Assembly: GCA_965227805.1 (NCBI GenBank)
Contig: CBDDGJ010000003.1
Location: 496,001-560,000 of the forward strand
Origin: CBDDGJ01 sp965227805
GTDB lineage: Bacteria; Pseudomonadota; Alphaproteobacteria; RS24
DNA: 64,000 nt
Direction: 5' to 3'
This document shows positions 16,833-28,800 of the stretch, piece by piece; position 1 is the first letter of the stretch, and each line of letters opens with the position of its first letter. The notes below the pieces were generated by a model, which was given only the letters and a program-made list of their open reading frames with translations, searched no databases and had not been told where the DNA came from. Position numbers and translations under genes: made by a program.

Positions 16833-19800
16833 TCATTTTTTGTTTTCTTGATTCGGAATTCTGGTTTCAGGTAGATAGCCAGGAAGATAAAAACCACCAT
16901 TGCTCGCATCAAATATTGTTTTTTTCAGTCCATAGCGATCTATTTGTGATGTATTACTTTGAGTTTCTAAATCTAAATAACTCACCTCAGGGCGCCCCGA
17001 ACTTTCATATAAAATACGTGCATCTGTATTGCTGTTTGGCAGGGCTTCTGAAGAGCACTTATTCTCAGACAAACTACACCGCACACTAGAGCCTAACGAG
17101 GGATAATCAGGACTCTTCTCAACAGTATCTAATATAAAATTTTGCATAAAGCGCTCTTCATAGGGCTTGCTCTCAGCGTCATCTGAATGCTCCCTTATGG
17201 TCATCACATCGCCTATATTATAATCATGTGCTGTTTTATTTGCAGTATCGCTTGGCACATCAATCAGATTACCTTTATCATCTTTCATTTTGCCATTAAC
17301 AACGCTCACAAGCCGCTCATTGCCTTCACTGTCTTCAATACTTAAACTTTCAAAGACATATCCATATCTAGGGTTACCGTCATCATCTTTTCCTAATTCT
17401 ATAGGTTCACCAAATTTTGCTATTTGTTCAGGCGTAAAATCACCTCGGGAACGACGATGGATAACCGTAGCCGCGTGCCCTGCGTCACCAGGGTCTTCTA
17501 ATATACTAAGTGGTAAATCCACCTCCCTAGCTATATGGCTCATTGCATTATTTTCAGCGGCGGTTTTTGCGTTTGTTGTGCCTATGGCGATGTCATGTGC
17601 GTCGGCGCCGGTGGCGGTGAGCACAGCTTGTGTTACGTTGCCGGCTAATTCAACGCCTTTATCCCGCCAGGCACTTTCTTCAGAATCGCTAATATAGCCA
17701 TCACCATCACTATCTATATCCGCCATGTCTGTATATTCATTATAGAGCATGCCGACAACTTCGCCTGTCACCTGCCCCAAAGCACCTGTGCCGCAATCAC
17801 CGCTCTGCAAGGCAGCTGAGGCACAGCCCGTGAGCGCATGTAAACCAAGCTGCGTCGCCGTGCCTATATCTCCCTCATTCTTGCTATCGCCTATCTCGCT
17901 CGAAATCGCCTCATTCGCTGCTTCGGCGGTGTTTTTGAGCAGCGTATCCTCAAAATTATCCTGGAAGGCATCCCCAAAGTCGGACAAATTGCCGCCTTTA
18001 CCGACTTCTACAAGCGCATTAACCGCTGTTTCCGTAAAGCTATCAACAACAACATCCGTCGCGCGGCCTAAAAAGTCATTCGAGGCTTCGGCGACCTTAT
18101 CGCCAAGACCATCACCCAAACTATCCCCACGGCTTATGGCACTGCTCGCAATATTGCTTACCAGTCTGCTTTCAAAGCCATCGGTGAAATTATCACGCAT
18201 ATCGTTCCAATCGCCGCCTGATAAAATGGCATCCGCGCCTGCCTGGATGGCGCTTTGGGCGGTGACCTCTACCGCATAATGGCCAGCCTGGTGCATAAAT
18301 GTAGAACTATTACTGGTTGCCCCCGCCACGCTATCGGCTGTGCCAGCGGCCCAATCAGCCGCACCGGCTGTTACTGCAGCGGTAACCGCGCTTGTGGCAA
18401 TTTGTTGGAGCGTGTCTTTATCGGTCATGGTGTCCATGAAATCATTAAAGCTGCCGCCACTATTAAGCGCGGCATTGCTGCCCAAAACCGCCGCAGAAGA
18501 TGCCGCAGCAGAAAGGGCAGACCCAGCAACACCCGTAGCAAGCCCGCCCGTGGCGGCGGTGACGGCAATAGACACAATAAGCGCCCCCGCTTGGGTTAGG
18601 TTTTTGGAGCTTTCTGAATAGCTGGTGTGCGTTTCTTCAACCCCTGTCCAGTTTACGCGTTCATCACCTGTGAGGTCTTGCATCCAAGAGAGGTTATCAT
18701 TTGCAGCGACGATATCATCCACTTGGCCTTCAGCCTTTTGGCGCTGTAAATTTTCGCTTAAGACAAGCGGCACAATAAAGCTTTGCAAACCCCCGCCTGA
18801 TTGTGCGCCGCTTGAGCTTTTCGCTGTGGGGTCGAGATAATCTACATTGATGTTTTCCGTATTAAAATTAACCTTGCCACCATTACCTGTTTGCATCTCG
18901 GTATAAACAAGGGTTTCATCATAGCTGCCGCTCCACCTATTGGCTTCTACTAATGCGTTGGACTTGGTTGTGGTTCTATCGACTTGTTTTGTATCTTTGC
19001 CAACCAAAATATTCACACTACCTTCTTCCAACAAGGTGGTGAGGTTAATATCTTGCCCGGCATTCAGATTTGCAGCCTTTAGGTTGATATCCTTACCACT
19101 TGTAAGGCTTATGCCCGCGCCACTGGTGATAGTCGCCATTTGGTTGGTGATATCCAAAGTGGTTTCTGTGGTGGTTTTACGCCGGCCCCAACTTTTCTTC
19201 TTGGTTTTTGTGCGCGTTTGAGACAATACTTCCTGCATTGCTGCAATCGTGATATCACCGTTAAGTGTGCTTAAGCCAACCGCGCCCGTGGCGGTAAGGT
19301 CACTGCCTAAAATCAATATATTCTGGTCTGCATGAATGCTCAAATCTTCCCCAGCTGTGATAGAGGAGCTGGCAAGCGTTTTTTGATATTCATTTACTTT
19401 CCAGCCGCCCCGCTTGCCGGAAAATTGTTCTTCTAGTGCAAGCGCTGTCACTGTAACGGTATTGGCATCCATTAAAAGGCTGCCGCCGGCTGTGAGCTCT
19501 GCCCCTGCGATTGTGATACTATTTCCAGCTATTAAGGACATGCTCCCCGTCGCACTGATTGACGCAACATCACCTAATGTATCAGCATAATTATTCCGCC
19601 CATTATATTCGCGGTCAATCTCGGTCTCATTGAGAATATCCTGCGCGATAATCGACACGGTGCCGCCACTGATTTGTCCACCAAGATTATGCATCATGCC
19701 CCCAGCCGTGAGCAATAAGCCGCCTGTTGAAGTGAGGGCGGCATTATCATTCAAAATATCGCCGCCAGCATTGACTTCTATATAGGCCGCATCCAGGTCG

Positions 19801-22800
19801 ACCATATTCGTGAAGTCGGTGCCGACATTAAAGACGGCTGCATTTGCAACTTCAAGATGCCCTTCATGGGTGAACTCCTCCACAGTGGTGATGAACATAT
19901 TGCCATCACTCACTAGGCTATCAGAGCTGGTAGTGGTATAGCTATCGGCTGTGATGCTGACATTTTCCTGCCCATAAATCGAAGTGGCAAAGCCAAGCGC
20001 GCGTGCATCAGCCAGATAAACCCGGGGCACCAGCACCTCTTCGCCATTAACCTGCTGCTTTTCAAGCCAGATAATATCCTCTTGTAACGCGGCGACCTGC
20101 TCCGCCGAAAGACTAACACCCGGTGTCAGCTCTAAACTTTGCTGGGCGGCATAAGCATTATCATAAAGCGTTTTGATCATGGCCTGCTCATTCGCGCTAT
20201 CGGCAGAAACGCTGTGACGACCCGTTAGCTCCTGAACCTGTGCCCGAATGAGTCGCGTTTCCGCAAAGCTATCACCCAAACGACGCAGGCTTTCATTGCC
20301 GTCATGATTATATTTCTCAATGAAATAATCCGACCCGTAATAGGTAGATGCATCCAAAAACTCTATGCGGGTCTCAATCTGATAAGGTGTATCACCCTCA
20401 GGGCGGGTTTTGAACAGGCTACGCCGGGATAGCGCATCAATCGAATTGGTGAGCGTAGATAGGGAAACAGCTTTGCCCGGGGGTGCCGGTTCGTTATTTG
20501 TCGGAATATCAATATCAGTAAACAGACCATTTTGTGCAGGCGGAACAAAAACCGGAGGCTCAGGCACCTCCATATCATCTGCGGCCATATCTGCTGAATC
20601 TATATCATAATCATCCGATACTAGCGTTTGATTGTCTATATATGCGGCCTCACTATCACCTGTTATATCATCGGCAGCGCCGACTAATTCATCAGCATTA
20701 ACCGAAGGGGTATCAGTGGCAGTATCTATATCAAGCGCGGAAGCGCTGTCATCACCTGATATATCTATTGAGGGATCTTCTGAATCTATATCAACCCCAT
20801 CTTCAAACATGGTCTCATCCACATCTGTATCAGGAATGCTACCATCCGTATCGCCCGCTATATCTATCGAAGTATCTGATTTATCTATGGATTTTGTATC
20901 TGTCGTTACATTTAGCGGTTCAATACCTTCTGGCGTAACAACCTCCATATTTATATTCGAACCAGTAACTGAGTGTATTGTTCCTGACTTATTGTCTTGA
21001 CCAATAATCACATTCTTCGCCGATATAATCGCCGTGGTGCTATCGGCAGTTGAAACTTTGGGCGTGGAAGAAGATGTGGTACCTACATATTTCTTTGAGC
21101 CGCACGATGTAGAAAAGTTGCGCAGGCTCATCCCACATTTTTGCATATAACGTTTTGAATATGTGCGTGACCATTCTTGTAGTTCTGTACCACTTTGTTC
21201 AATCGCAACATTCGCACGCAATTGCCAACCTGCACTTAACGCACTATGATCATTCTTAATATGGCCTGCTTCTATAACTAAATGATTTCCCGAAATAATC
21301 TTCCCTGCTTCACCGGGGTTTATCGCATATTTTTCCCGATAATATGTTATATCATCTTCCCAATAATATTTGTCAAAAACTACTTGGGTCATATAATTAT
21401 TACTATCATATTCAATATCTACTTTTTTATGTTTAACAGGTTTTAGACCGATTTTATTCACCACCTCATCGGCATAGAGATAAAGACCACCTGCCAATGT
21501 TTCAATCGTGCTGGCCTGATTGATAATCGCATCAGCGCGGCTATGGCCGCCACCCTTACCTCTAATGGTTAATTCTTCATCACCAATAATATCTCCCCCA
21601 TTTTTATTGGTGAGTGTCCCGTCCAGATGTAAATAAGCTGCCCCGTCGCTCCAAAACACACCTTCATTGGTGATATTATCATTTGTTGTTACACGAACGA
21701 TGTGACCAGAGGTGATGAACCCCATCTCCTTATTATCCAAATTACCCGTGAGGTTAATATTTACCTCTGCCCCGCCCCGCACTCTGGCTTCAAACTCTTG
21801 AGATGTCCGCGTCACATTTTTGGTAGAACCTAAATCTTCCGTGCTGGTGCTTGTTTTAGACCATGACCAGCCAGAGTCCTTTATTTTTTGCTCATCGCCG
21901 CAACCAACAAAACAAAATGTATGCTTGGATTCAGTAACTTTATTTTCTCTTACATAATTACTTATGGTATAGTTTTCGACACGCTCTCCCTGATTGATGA
22001 ATGAATTACTGGTAATAGATACAGTGCCACCCGCATAGAGGCTACTTTGCTTGTTTTCTAAAGTATTTGTTGCGTTTAAACTTAAATCTACCCCCGCTTT
22101 TATTATCGCTTCTGACGTGTAATTCGCTTTTAAGCTTTCCCCAACCTCAGTGACAGTACGCCAATATATATCCTCATTTATTTTTGAATAAACACAATAT
22201 ATCGTAGAAGCATTAAGACAAACAGAAGTTTCGTAGTGACTGGTTTTCTCATCATATATTTCTGTTTTCCCCTCAAGAGTTTTAGACGTTTTTGTAACGG
22301 AAAACTGTGTTCTTTTATTGGTAATATTATTGGCATAGATATCAATATTGCCCCCGGCTTCGATTGTGCCGGATGAATTTAGGAGGGCATTTATTTTGCC
22401 ACCGTGGATGACAGAAGCACCACTTTCTGTGTCCTGATTGGTTATTTTTTCGACTGTGATATTTTGGCCGGCAAAAATGCTGCCTTGACTATTGAAGAAC
22501 TCGTCTTCCAGGTAAAAATGTGAAGAACCAGCACTTTGAACAGCACCATAATTTCTAAGAGTCGCACTCCCGGCATTACCATTTTTAAGATAAAAATGCA
22601 TGTCGCCCGCAGAAGAAAGAACCGCACCATGATTGACAAGCCCCGCCGCCTTTATTGTGAGCCCCCCTATACCGTTTAAGACCGAGCCTGCTTTAGTATA
22701 AAGACCACCATGATAGCTATCACCTTTCCCTTGAAGGGTGAGAACTCCGCCACTTTGTATTTTGGCATAGTTTTCGTAAGCACCACCAAGGTTGAGGCTT

Positions 22801-25800
22801 AGATTATTCTCATTGATAATATAGCTTTTATTGATGAGATTGCTGCTTAAGTTAACATCAAGCGTGCCGCCAGCATAAATTAGCCCGCGATTATCCGGCA
22901 TATTATCTACAGCATATCCCCCATAATTATAGAGAGACTTACCCGTAAGTGTTAGATCACCGGCGGCTGAAACTGTGCCTGCGTTATTGGTAAAGCTATC
23001 TGCATTAATAATAATATTAGCAATAGTAACATCCGGCATATCAGCATCTGATATATCAGAGGTTGATATTATGCTGCGCAGCTCTCCGCCCGCATTGGTA
23101 AAATCTGATGCATCAATCGTGATATCACTATCATAAGCATAAAGCTGACCGCTATTCTCAAACCCATTTAGAACCGCATCACCAGAGCCCAAAGACAAAC
23201 CACCATAAGACGCAATAGCGCCTGTATTGCTAAACCTTCCGGTTGTGGTAAGGCTTAGCGCCGTGTCAGACGCAAGCGAGATCAAAGTCCCACTTTGGGT
23301 GATATTGCCACTAGACGCAATCGACAGGCCACCTTGTGATTGAACACGACCCGCAGTGGCAAAATCACCACCAGATATAATATCAAGACCAGAAGCCGCA
23401 AAAACCGAAGACGTGTCAAAAATAGAGAGGTCATCTGACGCGGTTAGACCAACACCACCACCTTGCGCGGTAAGCTGACCCGCAATAGATAAAACCTCAC
23501 CAGAAAGATTAACCCCACCAGAAGAAGATAGCACCGCGCCTGTTGCGTCATCCACTATATTTTGTGTGGCAATAAACCCGCCTTCAGCAAGTGTAAGTGC
23601 ACCATCTACAGCAATTACAACATCACTATGACCAACCAAACGCGCCGCACCACCAAAGCTGTCAAAGCCATTTATATCAATGCCCCCCGCAACAGCCTGT
23701 ATCAGACCATCACCCGTCCAAGACCCAGCACCTGTAAAGCCAATATCACCCTGCTGTGATATAAAAGTCCCGTCCTGGGTAACATTACCAGTATCTGTAA
23801 CAGAAACAGCAACATCACCAGCAGCAATCAGCTGGCTCTCAGCATCACTAACAAAGCCATCAGCATAAACCGAGACACCACCATCAATAGACTTAATCAT
23901 GCCAGACTGGCTAAAGCCAGACAGATAAGCCGCATCACTACCAAAGCCAATATCACCTTGCGCCTGGATAATCCCGCTATTCGTAACATCACCTGCTTGG
24001 GTAAGGGTAAATCCTCCACTTGAGACAAGATAACCCGCATTGCTAAACACATCCCCCGCAAAAGACAAAGCCATATCCCCGCCCGAGAGAATGAGGCTGT
24101 TTGCATCGTCGACAATATTGCTAAACTCACCACCCGTAAGTGTTAGATCACCCGCCGCTGAAACTGTGCCTGAGTTATTGGTAAAGCTATCTGCATTAAT
24201 AATAATATTAGCAATAGTAACATCCGGCATATCAACATCTGATATATCAGATGTTGATATTATACTACGCAGCTCACCGCCCGCATTGGTAAAATCTGAT
24301 GCATCAATCGTGATATCACTATCATAAGCATAAAGCTGGCCACTATTCTCAAACCCATTTAGAACCGCATCACCAGAGCCCAAAGACAAACCACCATAAG
24401 ACGCAATAGCACCTGTATTGCTCAATGAACCAGCTTCAAGGCTTAAAACACTATCAGACGCATATGAGAGCACCGTGCCGCTTTGGGTGATATTGCCACT
24501 AGACGCAATGGACAGGCCACCTTGTGATTGCACACGACCCGCAGTGGCAAAATCACCACCAGATATAATATCAAGACCAGAAGCCGCAAAAACCGAAGAC
24601 GTGTCAAAAATAGAGAGGTCATCTGACGCGGTTAGACCAACACCACCCCCTTGCGCGGTAAGCTGACCCGCAATAGATAAAACCTCACCCGAAAGAGTAA
24701 CCCCACCAGAAACAATGGTATCACCTGCTGCATCCACTATATTTTGTGTGGCAATAAACCCGCCCGCGTCAAGGCTAAGTGCACCATCTACAGCAACCTC
24801 AACATCGCCATGACCAACCAAACGCGCCGCACCACCAAAGCTATCAAAGCCATTTATATCAATGCCCCCCGCAACAGCCTGTATCAGACCATCACCCGTC
24901 CAAGACCCAGCACCTGTAAAGCCAATATCACCATCAAATGAAGCAAGCGCACCATTATTATCAACATCACCCAATACGCTAATAGCAACATCACCGGTGC
25001 CAATCAGCTGGCTCTCAGCATCACTAACAAAGCCATCAGCATAAACCGAGACACCACCATCAATAGACTTAATCATGCCAGACTGGCTAAAGCCAGACAG
25101 ATAAGCCGCATCACTACCAAAGCCAATATCACCTTGCGCCTGGATAATCCCGCTATTCGTAACATCACCTGCCTGGGTAAGGGTAAATCCTCCACTTGAG
25201 ACAAGATAACCCGCATTGCTAAACACATCCCCCGCAAAAGACAAAGCCATATCCCCGCCCGAGAGAATGAGGCTGTTTGCATCGTCGACAATATTGCTAA
25301 ACTCACCACCCGTAAGTGTTAGATCACCGGCGGCTGAAACTGTGCCTGCGTTATTGGTAAAGCTATCAGCATCAACCGTAATATCACCCGTTCCAATGCT
25401 GCGAAGCTCTCCGCCCGCATTGGTAAAATCTGATGCATCAATCGTGATATCACTATCATAGGCATAAAGCTGTCCGCTATTCTCAAACCCATTTAGAACC
25501 GCATCACCAGAGCCCAAAGACAAACCACCATAAGACGCAGTAGCACCTGTATTGCTCAATGAACCAGCTTCAAGGCTTAAAACACTATCAGACGCAAGCG
25601 AGATCAAAGTGCCGCTTTGGGTGATATTACCACTAGACGCAATCGACAGGCCACCTTGTGATTGCACACGACCCGCAGTGGCAAAATCACCACCAGATAT
25701 AATATCAAGACCAGAAGCCGCAAAAACCGAAGACGTGTCAAAAATAGAGAGGTCATCTGACGCGGTTAGACCAACACCACCACCTTGCGCGGTAAGCTGA

Positions 25801-28800
25801 CCCGCAATGGATAAAGCTTCACCCGAAAGATTAACCCCACCAGAAAGAATGGACTCGCCTGCTTCATCCACTATATTTTGTGTGGCAATAAACCCGCCTT
25901 CGGCAAGGCTAAGTGCACCATTTACAGCAATTACAACATCGCCATGACCAACCAGACGCGCCGCACCACCAAAGCTGTCAAAGCCATTTATATCAATGCC
26001 GCCCGCAACAGCCTGTATCAGACCATCACCCGTCCAGGACCCAGCACCTGTAAAGCCAATATCACCATCAAATGAAGCAAGCGCACCATTATTATCAACA
26101 TCACCCAATACGCTAATAGCAACATCACCGGCGCCAATCAGCTGGCTCTCAGCATCACTAACAAAGCCAGCAGCATAAACCGAGACACCACCATCAATAG
26201 ACTTAACCATGCCAGACTGGCTAAAGCCAGACAGATAAGCCGCATCACTGCCAAAGCCAATATCCCCTTGTGCCTGGATAACACCGCTATTCGTAACATC
26301 ACCTGCCTGGGTAAGGGCAAACCCTCCACTTGAGACAAGATAACCCGCATTGCTAAACACATCCCCCGCATAAGATAAGGCCATATTCCCGCCAGAGAGA
26401 ATGAGGCTGTTTGCATCGTCGACAATATTGCTAAACTCACGACCCGTAAGTGTTAGATCACCGGCGGCTGAAACTGTGCCTGCGTTATTGGTAAAGCTAT
26501 CAGCATCAACCGTAATATCACCCGTTCCAATGCTACGCAGCTCACCGCCCGCATTGGTAAAACCTGATGCATGAATATCAACATCACTATCATAAGCATA
26601 AAGCTGACCGCTATTATCAAACCCACTTAGCGCCGTATCACCAGAGCCCAAAGACAAACCACCATAAGACGCAATAGCACCTGTATTGCTCAATAAACCA
26701 GCTTCAAGGCTTAGCGCCGTGTCAGACGCAAGCGAGATCAAAGTCCCACTTTGGGTGATATTGCCACTAGACGCAATCGACAGGCCACCTTGTGATTGAA
26801 CACTGCCTGCAGTGGCAAAATCACCACCAGATATAATATCAAGACCAGAAGCCGCAAAAACCGAAGACGTAGTAGATAAAGAGAGGCCATCTAACGCGGT
26901 TAAACCAACACCACCCCCTTGCGCGGTAAGCTGCCCCGCAATGGATAAAACGTTACCCGAAAGATTAACCTCACCAGAAAGAATGGACTCGCCTGCTTCA
27001 TCCACTATATTTTGTGTGGCAATAAACCCGCCTTCGGCAAGGCTAAGTGCACCATTTACAGCAATTACAACATCGCCATGACCAACCAGACGCGCCGCAC
27101 CACCAAAACTGTCAAAGCCATTTATGTCAATGCCGCCCGCACCAGCCTGTATCAGACCATCACCCGTCCAAGACCCAGCACCTGTAAAGCCAATATCACC
27201 CTCAAATGAAGCAAGCGCACCATTATTATCAACATCACCCAATACGCTAATAGCAACATCACCGGCAGCAATTAGCTGGCTCTCAGCATCACCAACAAAG
27301 CCATCAGCATAAACCGAGACACCACCATCAATAGACTTAATCATACCAGACTGGCTAAAGCCAGACAGATAAGCCGCATCACTACCAAAGCCAATATCAC
27401 CTTGCGCCTGGATAACCCCGCTATTCGTAACATCACCTGCCTGAATGAGGGTAAACCCTCCACTTGAGACAAGATAGCCCGCATTGCTAAACACATCCCC
27501 CGCAAAAGACAAAGCCATATCCCCGCCAGAGAGAATGAGGCTGTTTGCATCGTCGACAATATTGCTAAACTCACCACCCGTAAGTGTTAGATCACCGGCG
27601 GCTGAAACTGTGCCTGAGTTATTGGTAAAGCGTTCCGCATCAACCGTAATATCACCCGTTCCAATGCTGCGCAGCTCTCCGCCCGCATTGGTAAAATCTG
27701 ATGCATCAATCGTGATATCACTATCATAAGCATAAAGCTGCCCGCTATTCTCAAACCCATTTAGAACCGCATCACCAGAGCCCAAAGACAAACCACCATA
27801 AGACGCAATCGCACCTGTGTTGGTGACTGTTCCTGTTTCAACAGATAAAGCATTATAAGCTAGAAGCGACATCGCATTATCCAAACTCGCATCACTTGTA
27901 ATCTGCATATCCCCACCGGCAATCATTGTGCCACTTACAAGTTTTATATCCCCCAAACCGCTTAAGCGAATATCCCGATAAGAGAGAATACGATTATTGT
28001 TTGCCTCAATCTGGTTTACCTCTAACACCATATCCCCGCGGGAAGACAGCCCATCACCACCATCAGCCGCATCGGCAGACCGTGATATATCTATCTTTTG
28101 CGCGGTTATATGTAGCTCATCGGCTGCATCAACTTGACCCGTTCCTGTGCTTTCAAGCTGGGTGGCAGAAATAGCAATGTCGCTTTGCGCATCGCGACCA
28201 CCATCAGCAGCCATCCCTGAAACAATTAAACTACCATCAGCAAGACGAACATCTGAACCGGCATCAAGGGAGACATCGGCTTGTGAAGCAAGTATGGCTG
28301 CTTGCCCTAACGTAATATCGGTTTGTGCATCAACAGCTACATCTTCTTGGGCATAAGCAACGTCATGAAACTCTACAGATGAAGCGTGAGACGCAACATC
28401 AAGCCCTTTTTGCGACTGCACCCGATTAAGAACAAGTTTGCCATCAGCACTTAACATCATGCCATCCGTTGTGCTCGCTACATCACCCCGAAGCCGAACG
28501 CCCGCGCCGGCTTGTGTGGAAATCAGACGAATGCGCCCCGCATACATACCACCCAGAAGGCTGGAATCAATCGCATAAGAGGGCACATCTTCACCTGTTT
28601 GCGATTCATAAGGCGTAATTAGCCCTGTATTATACGCCCAAGCCATCGGCCCCGTTGCTATATCAAGCGACCCCTCACCAACATATAGCGGACCATCAAT
28701 ACGAACACGATGGGTTACAATATTAAAAACATCTGCCTCAGAAAGATAAGCGCCCCGTTCACCAAATAAAATATCACCGCCGCGCACATTAAACCCATGT

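Noticed and set aside
16833..17560. Classical VENN motif at the CdiA toxin border
   Set aside because: Not present; only the weak AENNAMSH is seen, so the border is set by homology with the orphan toxin instead.
17290..18621. Plus-strand frames opposite the CdiA C-terminus, some over 100 codons
   Set aside because: Ser/Ala/Pro-rich antisense frames repeated wherever the pretoxin DNA occurs; explained by CdiA coding.
23562..27729. Many plus-strand frames of 60-95 codons inside cdiA
   Set aside because: They recur with the 1134-bp period and lie antisense to the clear CdiA frame; shadows.
22950..27810. Regular repeats in cdiA considered as a CRISPR-like or satellite array
   Set aside because: Units are 1134 bp, coding and in frame within one protein; no short repeat-spacer pattern.
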